Of a stretch of 64,000 nt of DNA, positions 21,773 through 32,331 are shown one piece after another. The DNA is taken from NCBI RefSeq assembly GCF_035222375.1, contig NC_085891.1:496001-560000 (forward strand), read 5' to 3'. The notes beneath the pieces are model-generated. The model made no database searches. It saw only the letters and a list, made by a program, of their open reading frames with translations, and was not told the origin of the DNA. The translations under genes were made by a program, and so were the position numbers. How positions within the stretch are numbered: position 1 is the stretch's first letter; every line of letters begins with the position of its first letter. This DNA comes from Podospora pseudocomata. Its lineage: Eukaryota; Ascomycota; Sordariomycetes; Sordariales; Podosporaceae.

Positions 21773-22695
21773 TTTGATGGAAAGGACTTGGTTGTTTGGT
21801 CGCCGAGAAGATTGCTGTTAGGCTGGTGGGGCGATGAGGTTGTAGGTGTTGTGAAGAAAGAAGAGCAGTTGAGAGAGACGGGACACGGGGCTCTTATACT
21901 TGGAGTTTCTGTTCTACGATGCAAGTTCAGCCTATCTACCATCTCTGAAATGGGAAGTCGTAAACGAACAAGGTGGGAACTGAGCCTTGTCGTTTCATTG
22001 ATTCAATGATTTGTATAGTGGCTCCTAAAGCCGAGCATCTACAACAGCTCACCTACATGCCTAGTTGCTGACGAAAACGACTGACTGGAGTCAACATCAT
22101 GATATCTCGCAAAGGTAGGGGAGCAAGTGGACCAGTGGTACAGCCTTGGCATCAGCATATAGTTACTCCAGTGAAAAGATTCAGCAGCTCGTAACTCTCT
22201 TTTTGTTCTATGCTGCAGGAACATCAGCACCAGGGTGGACTAAGCAAGGAGGTGGAGTCTGCATGATGACATAAGGGTCGAAAAGGGCTGTTCGTGAAGT
22301 GTCAGCTTGCCATCCCGGGCATGTACGCAAGACGCTAATCTCGTAACCGAGAGCTTCGAGATTGTAGCGAAGGGCGACGCTATGCACTTCGATTATAAAT
22401 CCTAGACCCGCTTGATCAGTCAGGTTCTTACTCAGCGTCGTTGGGCAACCTTATGTAACCTCAGACTGACTGACTACCTAACCTAGGTAGTTCTTCAACA
22501 GCCGAGGCATGACCTGGCCCAGTGCCTCCCTGGCCCAGTAATCCTAGATTATCGAACTCTTACCCCTATTGGCACTTGCAGGATCAAATGAAGGCTCTCA
22601 CGGGTCGCAAGTCCATCATGCAGACCGAGGGTTGTTGTTTGGGTCGCTAAATAATAGCCCTAGCTCTTCTTCGGACAACCGGTTCGGTCCATGCC
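21773..22695. other. Intergenic region
   Basis: About 920 bp. The left part contains a TATAAGAG box (minus strand, 21891-21898) that probably drives the secreted-protein gene at 21772. The right part (about 22619-22695) is the likely ancestral C-terminal codons of the ankyrin gene cut off by MITE copy 2. Nothing else recognised. Confidence 0.5.
21891..21898 (-). promoter_or_regulatory. TATA box upstream of the secreted protein gene
   Basis: TATAAGAG on the minus strand, about 120 bp before the ATG at 21772. Confidence 0.4.
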
Positions 22696-22700
22696 ATGGT

Positions 22701-23052
22701 TGTGACAAGGGCTGTAATATCAGGGCTTGGAACTTCATGGTTCAATTCAGGCTTTATAATCTTCAATGGCCTCGAAGAGCGTGATGAGTAAGAAGAACGT
22801 CTAGGAATACAAACAGATCTCAGAGACGCGTATTTATCCATCGTCAGGTGGTCCGTGCCCAGTGGCCTCGAGCCGCTGCCAAGTTCCTCAATATCTCAGG
22901 GGCCAGTGGGCTTCCTTTGATAACCGCCATGCCTTCAGATTGCCTGCCTCGCTTTCAACGAGAGGTTCACAACTTGCAGTTACCCCTTCTTGCGGTGGTA
23001 TCGGCAGTGTTGCTGGCCGTGGTTGCGGGTGGTTGGCTTTTGCCGTGTGACA
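22701..23052 (-). mobile_element. MITE-like element, copy 2, inserted in the ankyrin NLR fragment
   Basis: A 352-bp element homologous along its length to copy 1 at 11021-11374, in the opposite orientation. Its plus-strand ends read TGTGACAAGG and CCGTGTGACA. It is bounded by a perfect 5-bp target duplication ATGGT (22696-22700 and 23053-23057). It lies within the 3' end of the ankyrin reading frame and supplies a new stop codon. The junction with unique DNA is sharp on both sides. Confidence 0.85.
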
Positions 23053-24253
23053 ATGGTTGTACAGAAGGGAAGCCATATACTCTGGGAATAGAACTTGCAA
23101 GATCCATAGGGGTTTTGTTATCATTGTTCAGTGTATTCCGTGAACAACCCGAGTTCGTCAGCAACTTGGCCATTTCCCCGCTCAACTGTGCGTCTTGATC
23201 ACCTCGACTGAAATAAAAGGCGGCATAATGCAAGGCGTTCCATCCATTGGAACCGACAGCGTTCACATCAACCCCACCTGCGATGATGCGGGCCGCAGCT
23301 CTCGGGCATAAGTTCATGACTGCATGATGAAGGGGTGTTCTCTGGTCTTTGTCTCGAAGATTCGGGTCGGCTCCATGACGGAGAAGATGGCCACACACTG
23401 TTTCAAGTACTTCGTCAAGGGAAGACTCTGCTAAACCCTGCGACCCATCTACACAGGCTTGAGGGTAACCGCCATGGTCGCAGTGCCCAACACTGTCTCG
23501 ATGTGTTTTGGGGTCCCTGAAGAGCGTTGTATGCTGTGTAGGAAGGGCGTTGATCTCGGCAGCACGTGCCGTCAGTTTCATCAAGAGGGCGTCATAGTAA
23601 GGCCAGAACTCTTTCATCGTCTTCAAATTGTCGATGGCCGTTTGCAAAGCCCCGTCCCCGTACGACTTCACGAGGTGAACCACCAAGCGATCAATCATTT
23701 CGACACCGTCTCTCTCCAAGGTAGCCAAGCGTCCACCGTCGACGGTCTCGTTCTGGCGCTCAAGATCGGCGCCGGACTGTAAGAGTTCGTCCAACAACAA
23801 TGAATCATGCGCCGCGCTCCTGTCAAATGCTGTTATCAGACCCCCTATGGGACTGGGGGCACCTCCCACGTCATCAGGGTGCACGCCTCTCTCCAATAAG
23901 GCAAGAACACCCGTAGCAAGACGATTTCGAATCATGTAGCCCAGGACAGTCTCTTCGTTCTTGCGCAATCTTCTCCATGCGTTGGACTGCGGATGCTGGA
24001 GCCTGTCGAGGAGCCGTGGATTCCACGCCTGATACATCTCAAAACCCTTAAAATAATCATCAAGAGCCCAGAGAGTGTGTAGGTGAATTATTTTGACTGT
24101 GGTGGTGAGCTCAGAGTGTTCAGGCAGGTCGAGTGCGTTGAGGCAACCTGTGACAAGCGCCATATATCCACGGCCTAGGGGGTTTTGCTGCAGCGAGCTG
24201 TCGAGCAGTCCGAAGCCCGGGCCTGTAAGGAAGAACTCCCTGACTGTTTCGTG
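22967..24253 (-). pseudogene. Ankyrin-repeat C-terminal half of an NLR, cut off from its NACHT part
   Basis: About 429 codons. It opens with HETVREFFLTGPGFGLL, the block that normally follows the NACHT and winged-helix region in fungal NLRs. A helical region comes next, then ankyrin repeats such as LLRHGADPNLRDKDQRTPLHHA and VNAVGSNGWNALHYAAF. There is no start codon or NACHT domain upstream; the sequence before 24253 is unrelated. The matching NACHT half ends at 29904 on the same strand (GRVQFV), so the two appear to be parts of one ancestral gene separated by an inserted segment. The last 28 codons come from MITE copy 2. Without the MITE and one target duplication the frame would end WHGPNRLSEEELGLLF plus 12 residues, a more natural C-terminus. 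Confidence 0.75.
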
Positions 24254-24313
24254 AACATCCAGACTATCCTTTCGAGGGAAATCCAATGCTGATTCTGGAA
24301 GGCGTACTGCCAA

Positions 24314-25201
24314 AAACTAAGGAAGATTTCTCTCCCATTTTTACATTTACCACCCCCCATCTTCCAATGGCCTCAGGCGCATAAGCGCCAACAGAAAATA
24401 AAACTTGAAAATAAACGGGGCGTCAAAAATAAATTTCGGGATCCTAGTGCCAATGAGGCATACATGGAGAATGCATTCCCGAGAGGCGTGATAGTTAACT
24501 GCCCAATTCTATTCTTTTATCACTGGATAGGTACTAACTTTGCCAGCTCGTTTTCATGATCGTACTATGCTACCTTAAGTCACGCCTTTGCCGAAGATTT
24601 GGCTGAGTTTATTGATCCCTGCGGCACAGCTGAACTCCTCGACCTCGCCTCACCGCGTATTGGACAAATATAAGGTTGTTTACGTCCTCGAGCCCAGCCA
24701 CAGATCCCAGATCCTCGAAACTCTGCCTCTCTAGACTTATCGACTCCTTGTGCATTTGATAAGGCGGTGACACTTACTGTGCGGCAACGAAGACCCCACA
24801 CCCAAAAGGGCCACCAGGGGAAAACCAGTAAGATCTTATACGGACCAATTATATCCCTACCACAGTTAAACACCTCAAAGGGTGCAGGACCTCGGCTTAA
24901 CACTAACCCACCAGTTCCAAATCTCTGTGGCAAGCTAGCTGGAGCGCGTGATAATACTACGCCTCCTTCGAACCACTGCTGGGCCCAATTGCTATTGCCA
25001 CAAGCTTATTTTACGTTATCGACTAACCTGTCGTTTTGGAAGAAGCTGCAAACCATGATATTGCCAGCTAAACGTGGAAATATGCATCGTCTTGATGCAG
25101 GATTGAAATGCAAGAATTATTTGGTCTATAAATATACTCCACCCCTTTGGTGGTAAATAAGGAAAAAGAAATATAGGAGAAAGAAGATGAAGGTCGAAAT
25201 G
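24314..25201. other. Left flank of the HNWD gene, no gene recognised
   Basis: About 890 bp of AT-leaning sequence inside the inserted segment, holding the 3' flank of the minus-strand HNWD gene. Short open frames are unconvincing. Confidence 0.5.
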
Positions 25202-28200
25202 TCAAACATCTCGAGAAAATAAAAATATTATAACACGCCCTGAGTAACAACCAAGAACTATTTTGCATCCTTGCATAGCAGAAGCGCTTGCATGATATTC
25301 TGGTGGCAACCATAACACGTTCTGGTTATTGCAAGTAATCCAGCGGTAGTCTTGTCCTAAACCATACGAATAACACACCGGACTACTTAGCTGATTCGGA
25401 CTTTCTATGGTAGTCGTGGCTATTTGGATACGCCCGATATTCGTATTAATGTAAGCGTTGGTATGGTCGAACGATAGATGGGTAGCAGCTGAATTAACAT
25501 TTATCGTCTGTGTACAGGTCCCCGATGCCGCATCCCAGATCTTGATGGTGTTGTTGCTCGAGCTCGATGCCACGCGCTGGCCGTCCGGCGAGAACGCGAC
25601 CGACAAGACCCAGTGGCTATGGCCCTCTAACGTCTGTGTACAGGTCCCCGATGCCGCATCCCAGATCTTGATGGTGTAGTCGCACGAGCCCGATGCCACG
25701 CGCTGGCCGTCCGGCGAGAACGCGACCGACTGGACCAAGCTGCCATGGCCCTCTAACGTCTGTGTACAGGTCCCCGATGCCGCATCCCAGATCTTGATGG
25801 TGTAGTCGCACGAGCCCGATGCCACGCGCTGGCCGTCCGGCGAGAACGCGACCGACTGGACCAAGCTGCCATGGCCCTCTAACGTCTGTGTACAGGTCCC
25901 CGATGCCGCATCCCAGATCTTGATGGTGTTGTCGTGCGAGCCCGATGCCACGCGCTGGCCGTCCGGCGAGAACGCGACCGACAAGACCCAGTCGCCATGG
26001 CCCTCTAACGTCTGTGTACAGGTCCCCGATGCCGCATCCCAGATCTTGATGGTGTTGTCGTGCGAGCCCGATGCCACGCGCTGGCCGTCCGGCGAGAACG
26101 CGACCGACCGGACCAAGCTGCCATGGCCCTCTAACGTCTGTGTACAGGTCCCCGATGCCGCATCCCAGATCTTGATGGTGTTGTCGTGCGGGCCCGATGC
26201 CAAGCGCTGGCCGTCCGGCGAGAACGCGACCGACTCGACCCAGCCGCCATGGCCCTCTAACGTCTGTGTGCAGGCATTCCATTCCGCTTCTACAGCTGAT
26301 ATTGTGCTAATCCAGCCAGGCTCTTCCTTCTTGAAGAATCTTTTTATTATACTGTTAGTCGGTGCAAATACAAGGGCTGATGCGTATGCTTGAAGAGGGG
26401 CTTTCTCAATTATCATCCTGTAGGACAGCGCAAACCGATATGCATCCCGGACGATAGCTATTAACCTCCCTCGAATGGTATGTCCCTATACTACTGTTAG
26501 ACCAGCTTATAGCTTCTAGTGGTCTCATACTTACCAATAAGCTCTCTAACTGTCGTATGGCATCGATGCCCTCTGGTAAAGCTCGGAGTAGACTAAGAGC
26601 TTCAAGCCAGTAAAGATACTTCGATGTAAGGAATCTGTGGATATCCCCATCATCTTGTAAAAGATGAACCCATTTTGAGCTTGTGCTAGAGACTAAATCA
26701 CGTAAATGATCAATCCAGTAGATGCATGAATATCGTATCGTTGCTAGCGGGTCCGGGTCTGGCACTCGGACGTTGTCAATCGAGAATCCCGGTGCATTTA
26801 AGCAGTATATGTCTCGTCGCAGCTTCTGAGACATAACATTCAGTGACCTCCAGAAGATGATATAGCTCACATCCTCCATCCCAGTAGGGAAAACCAGCTT
26901 GAAAGCTTCTTGAGAAGCTTTGTTGGAGGCTTTGTCCGAAGCCGTGCCGAGGAGAAAGTCCTTGGCCGATTGGTGGACGAAATAGACCGTTTGTTCTCGG
27001 ATGATCAAGAACGAGCCGCAAAGCTTAACAATCTCTTCCAAGGACTCCGGATCATCGGAAACGTCATCCGGCATCTCAATAAGAGAGGCGAGTTCATCAA
27101 GGCTGATAGGTCGGCGAACGGCTGCGGCGACGGCAAGAATCTGCTTGCAAAGCTCTGCATCCTCGGAATGGCCAATCTGCTCCAGCATCCGCGCATATAA
27201 AGAGTCTAGTCCGCGCGGAAATGTCTGTAACTTTGCTAATATATGCCGCTTCTTAACCTTTGGATCCGCGAGCGCCTGGCAGACCAACGCCACCCACAGA
27301 AACGTGCCATTTGCGTGGGAGTGTAAGTAATCCTGAATCTTGCCTATCATGTTGGCATCGTATTTCGTTTTCGGTGCCAGTTGATCTACCCTGTTTTGGA
27401 TAAATGCGTTGACAGCAGTAGAGATAGATTCGGCGTTGAGCTCGAGGCTTAGCCTCGCTTTCTGCGTGGCAGTTTCCAATTGCTCTTCGATATCCGGCCA
27501 ATTGCGACTCGAGACGATCCACTTGATTGGGGAGGATGTGCATGAGGTCCGGGTGATCAGCTCGAGAAGCTGCGGCAAGTCTGTCACGCATTCATCAAGC
27601 GCGTCGATGATCAAATACGTCATTTTCAAGCCGGGATCTTGTAGAATGCTAGTAAAGATCTCACACAGGACAACCCATACGTTAGGATCCTCAAACATCT
27701 TTTTTCCTGCATGATCATAAGGTCGTCGTACGTGTGAGATGAGTGCTGGTTGTTGGCTGACAAGAAGGTAGACTAGACCGCGGAGGACGGCAGTGGCATT
27801 ATTAATGCGCGAGTCGGTGGCTTGGCAAAAGAAGAAGGATAGAAGGCCAGGTGGTGTAGACTTTTTTAATTCGTCGATGATGCCGCAGAGCAACATAGTC
27901 TTGCCTTTGCCGGGGTCGCCTTTGATCCAGAGCAGCCGTTGATCGTCACCGTCGCGCCATTGTTGGAATTGGACGTTGCTGAGAACCCAACAGTAGGAGT
28001 CTTTCAGGAGACCGCCCTTGGCAGCTTCGATCCGCTTCTTATCGTGGCGAGAGTCGGTGACACGCAGGTCGGCCAGACAGCCGTCATCCTTCCCAATCTT
28101 CTCTCGCAATCGCTCAAGGGCCTTCTCTTTTCCTTCGCCGTATATAAGAGGCAGATGGACGTCGAAGATACCGAAAAGCGAGTATGCCATGTCTTCTTCA

Positions 28201-28817
28201 CGTGTTGTATTGCGTTGCTTCATCCATGCCATCCGGTCATGGACACTGAAATCAGACAAAGGACTACCTCGGAGGGCCTCGAGGGGAATTCCCGTTACGT
28301 CGTGGATCATTCGCTCTAGAGAGTTCCTGTCTCCAATGCGCGCCTTCTCCCTTGAAAAGAATTCGACTGATGTCGGAGCAATAAGTTCTTGGAGGGTCCA
28401 TCCTCGAGTAAACCATTTGCATTTCTGAAAAGCCCATTTCCAACTAGGATCGCCGTCAGCGTCTCGCTTGTATGATGAGACGTCTGTAAGATAGACATAG
28501 CACTTAGCCGCATCGCGATACCACCTGAACATAGAGTTGATCGCCTCCTGAAGCTCAGTGCTGTTGGACTTATCGATACAGCATGTGTCTACCCAGAAGA
28601 ATTTCAGCCCGTCACGCCAAGCTTGATCTGCGCAAAACCGGATCTTGTTGTAGCCGAGTTTGCTTACGGCTCTGCCGTCCTTTAAATCTTTGTAGCTGAC
28701 TTCCTCCTCATCGGGGCCCCATGTGTGTGAAAGAATCGCATATGGCGGAATCTTGTCGCTGGGCAGGTCCTTCGTCGGGCGGATCTCGCCGGCATCATCA
28801 CGTTCCAGGAGACGCAT
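25202..28817 (-). CDS. HET-NACHT-WD40 STAND protein of the het-e/het-d/het-r (HNWD) family
   Basis: Two exons, 26535-28817 and 25202-26485, joined by a 49-bp intron (GTAAGT, CTAAC, TATAG) that restores the HNWD-typical LIAIVRDAYRFALSYR. Length 1188 residues from MRLLERDDAG. The HET domain covers about 1-245 (YAILSHTWG, FFWVDTCCIDK, RGWTLQELIAP). The NACHT P-loop is GDPGKGKT (300-307) and Walker B is LIIDALDEC (402-410). The C-terminus has six 42-residue WD40 repeats and then a conserved tail ending IIFLFSRDV. Family members are non-self receptors: WD40 recognition triggers HET-mediated cell death during heterokaryon incompatibility, and HET-E/HET-D recognise the glycolipid transfer protein HET-C. 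Reported active alleles carry about ten or more repeats (recalled), so six suggests a weak or inactive allele, or an array collapsed in assembly. Which paralogue this is cannot be decided. Confidence 0.95.
25517..26272 (-). repeat. Six-unit WD40 coding array, 126 bp per unit
   Basis: Six in-frame 126-bp units run from 26272 down to 25517. The consensus begins CTQTLEGHG and ends IKIWDAASGT. Units 4 and 5 (25769-25894 and 25643-25768) are identical in DNA. Variation is concentrated at unit positions 10, 11, 13, 28, 29 and 31; the last unit diverges further (GHSHWV, SSSSNN). This pattern matches the hypervariable, exchange-prone repeats known in the HNWD family. Confidence 0.95.
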
Positions 28818-29903
28818 GGTTCGGGACCGCCGAGGCTCGACCGGAAAGGTGAAAGGGCGGAGCGGTAGGTGCGATAGATAGACGAGGATATTTGCGATCT
28901 GCTGGAACAAAATAATTAGAAACTGAAGTAAATAGCGCGCCGCGATTGTCTGGTGTTGGAATTTATCTTACTGGGTAGTTATAGTGTATGAGGAAGACCC
29001 TTTGTAATGTGTTTAAGAACTATCGCGGGCTTCGACCGATCGTGATGAGGGGCGCGCAAGGGTAGAGTAGGAGAACGCAAGCTGTTCAGAGGTGTAGCTG
29101 CTGTTAGAGAGAGACACGGGACGGTTGACCATGGTATTGCGAGTCTCGGTGGGCTCGAAGCTTTGAAGTGATTGATGTTGCTATCGCAATCGGCTTTGGG
29201 CTTCCTCGACCCCTCGTGTTGGGCGTTGATGGATTGGCAGCTAGGCAGCGCACGCAAAAGCACGGGACGTCCCGAACCAATAAGAACTAATTATCTTGTG
29301 AAGGTAACTCGTTGAGAGAGCACCTTTGCCGTGCACCGGTTTGGCTACACCCTTTTACAACCCAGACTAACCTTTAGAGAATCACTCTTAGAGAGACTGG
29401 GCTCTGGAACCGCCACAATCTTGCAAGTACTACGAAGTACTATTACCCTTGAATTTATTTACAGATTTCAGTACTGCAAATTAAAATCCAAAGCTATCAA
29501 AACAAAAATACCAGAAGTTGCCTTCAACCTGTATCCCTTTCAGAGATTCTGTACAGGGGTTCGTCACACAGATAGAGAGCTGTATAGTTTATTCGAAGAG
29601 TTTGTCGGAGAGCCACCACTTTAAATGTCCATCCCTGAGACCCCTATTTGATTTCATTTTCGAAATTCGTCACCGTTTCCACCAGACTCTTTCGACCCAT
29701 TAGTCTATAACGTTAGATATATCTTAACTTATACATAGTTTGCTGCTACTGGAAACGATAAGCTAATTTCAACGTGGCAGTGACAGTTATTTTCAGATAT
29801 GATGAAAATAACAACAAAAGCAAAGAGGGTGGGGTGCCACTTGTTATTGTGACACCCCATAAACGAGTCCGAAAACGGCAAAACATTTCCCCCGACCGGA
29901 AAG
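28818..29903. other. Upstream region of the HNWD gene, no gene recognised
   Basis: About 1.1 kb within the inserted segment. It probably holds the HNWD promoter. From about 29400 to 29850 it is AT-rich. No supported gene. Confidence 0.5.
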
Positions 29904-32331
29904 AACAAACTGTACACGGCCGTCGGCATTGTACTCAATCAAACCGCGCGACGTGCTGTTGATAAGCCTGAGGATTCGATCTGTAGGTGGCGGAGCGGCA
30001 GGGTGAATGTATCCCCAATCGGACAAATTTTGCCTGGTTGGAGCTCCGCTGATGCTGGACAATCGGACCGCCAGATGAAGAAATCAAATTCCTCCGTCAG
30101 CTCGGGTTCTGGGAATCTTGGGAGGGGCGTCTGAAGAGTAACCGTTTCCGGTTCGTGGCAAGTAGTCCTTATGAAGTAGGACCCATTGAATGAGGGGCAC
30201 GGAGAATGTAAGCTCGTCAGGGGTGAGGCTGCGGAAGAGTTGGTGGTATAAGTCCTCCATGTCTTTCGGTACACCCTTCACTCTCTTGGCCACTTTGCTC
30301 ATGGGTTGTCCGGAATTGATATCTCGCACAACAAGCTCCACCACCAAAACGACCCAGAGAAAAACACCTGACGCCATTTCCTCCAGGAACGCTTGGATCG
30401 CATGTGCTTCGTTTCTCTCGCTAGCGGGGATAAAACGCAACTTGTCTCGGATGTATGTTGAGATATCAGAGTCATTGTGCGCCTCGACAACGACTTCTGG
30501 GCAGTTGGGAATCCTGATGGCCGGATAATGTCTGCTTGAGAGGCAGATGTTGAGCAAGACTTCGCCTTCCAATGCGGTTTGTGCAAGCCGATCAATGAAG
30601 TAGACGGCTTCGCGTACGCTTTCTTCGCTGCACTCATCAAGAGCATCAATGAAGATGAACGTGCGCCGGGTACTGCTTTCTTTGAATGCTTTCTCAAAAA
30701 AGCTCTCCAGCTCCAGCTCTGACCATGGAAGATAACTGCCACCATCGCAACTCTGCCTTCTCTGGTAGGTCTGGGAGAATTTAGCCAAGATTTGACAGTC
30801 CTGGAGGCATAGTTGGTGGAGGACTGACCGAAGGAGACCAAGAGGCGACTTTTCCATGGCATTCCCGCGAGCATTGAAGTAGAAGCTCGCGACATTGCTG
30901 CGACTCCCCTCAAGACATTCCAGCTGACCAAGTGCGTATTTCATCACCGTGGATTTTCCAGCTCCTGGCTTTCCTTTCAACCGCAGAAGCCCGCGGTCGG
31001 TTGAAGCTCTCTTTCTCGAGTACCAAGTTTGGAAAACACTGGAATGGTAAAACCACTCGCGTGTTTTTGGTATGGCATTCTTGATCGTCCGTTGTCTGCT
31101 AAACAATGCTTCATAGTAGAGACTGCCCAAACACTCCTCTGGAAAGGTTGATTAGCGACTCGAAGGATTTCAGAGAATGATTATGGGATGTCGCTTACTT
31201 TTCTCCTCCTCAGATATGTTCAAATTCGACTTGACACTGGCGGAGTTTATCCCCCTTTGGATTTCTCCCAGCACCTTGAGGTAATTTGGATCATCTCGCC
31301 CGCTGAATTTGGTCATGTTTCGATGGTCTGCATGTATAACTTCTGCATGCTCTCGGGGGTCATCGAGTAACGACGATGTATCCGGCACTATCTGTCCGTC
31401 GAGTTAGCCCACATCCATAGCCCTGCGAGGTTCAGCATGAAAATAGGTACCTTTCCATTCAAAAGACCGAGGTTCGCACCCGAAAAGGCTTGGCTTTCCT
31501 GAAAGGTTTTGACCAGAAACCCATATGTGCGCCATTGTTGGAGAAATGACTCCCGGGAGAGTTCTTGCTCTGGTGAATCAAGGCCCAGAGCTCGAATAAT
31601 TGTCTCGTTACTGTCCACTCTCAGGATGGTGCTGGCGACCTTTCTGACCATATCTCCAAGTCGTGCAAATTCATGACTACCTCTATGCGGTGTGCCTAGG
31701 AATATCACAGCTGCTGTCGACTAGATGATATTCTGAATGTGCGAATCTTCGTCGGCCTGCGATCGTCGCAACATTTCTTTGACAATCAAGCCTCCCAGTG
31801 AATGCGCGACGAACACGATCTTTCGGTCTTGAGGTCTTATTCGGTTGAGGGCATAAAGGAGGTTTTTCGCATGTCCAAACAAACTGGACTCGTCGGTTGG
31901 TGCATAGCCTCTGCTGATAACTGTATCGTAACCCCACACCATGATTCTTGCATTCGGGCAGTCTGGCGGGAGCAAATCCCCTGGCCAATACACACCATCG
32001 TCAACAGACGATGACGCGACTGATGGCCCTGCATTGCCAACGGAGGCGGAGCTACCAGATTTCGGACTCATAAGTTCAGCAAGTGCTCCTTTCCAACGTT
32101 TCCGCGACGAGCTATCGCGCCGCTGATCTTGGGTCCTCGACGTATATAACCAGGTTCGTTTTGGGTGACCTTGAAGGCCATGAACAAGTATGATGCTGCG
32201 ATACTCAGTATTCAACATGGGACTAACATCCAGGCCTAGACTTACTCTGCTACAGGCCTGCCGTTACTCGTCTCTCCTTGTACAGGGTGTAGGATTGTGA
32301 AACCTTGAGCTTGAATTTTGTCAAGGGCCAT
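29904..32331 (-). pseudogene. Lipase-like/NACHT NLR, disrupted and 3' truncated
   Basis: Exons are proposed at 32246-32331, 31451-32195, 31199-31391 and from 31138 downward, with introns of 50, 59 and 60 bp. The first join gives GRPVA-DIILVHGLQGHP, the start of an alpha/beta-hydrolase (DUF676/lipase-like) domain. VFVAHSLGGLIVKE is its nucleophile elbow and FLGTPHRGSHEFA follows. NACHT motifs are GKPGAGKST (P-loop) and FIFIDALDECSEE (Walker B). An in-frame TAG at 31721-31723 sits between IQNII and STAAVIFLG, where relatives have an ordinary codon, often Gln. A second break (TGA at 30084) lies after the NACHT, with better family sequence in a neighbouring frame. Coding similarity ends at GRVQFV, exactly where the HNWD-bearing segment begins; the ankyrin part is at 22967-24253. 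Confidence 0.75.

Larger units (their letters stand above)
24254..29903. other. Inserted segment carrying the HNWD gene
   Basis: About 5.65 kb lies between two halves of an NLR gene. Both junctions carry the same four bases, AACA (24254-24257 and 29904-29907), either a target-site duplication or microhomology. Near the ends is a degenerate inverted repeat: left CTATCCTTTCGAGGGAAAT (24264-24282), right (reverse complement of 29885-29903) CTTTCCGGTCGGGGGAAAT, about 15 of 19 matching. The left end has 6 extra bases outside this repeat. No transposase frame is visible. Apart from the HET-NACHT-WD40 gene, the flanks (24.26-25.20 and 28.82-29.90 kb) are AT-rich and hold nothing recognisable. Confidence 0.55.

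Noticed and set aside
25617-26393. Repetitive open frames opposite to or overlapping the WD40 array
   Set aside because: They are out-of-frame translations of the 126-bp repeats, not separate repeat proteins.
29331-29624. 97-codon plus-strand frame upstream of the HNWD gene
   Set aside because: It lies in AT-rich DNA with no motif, codon character or repeat partner.
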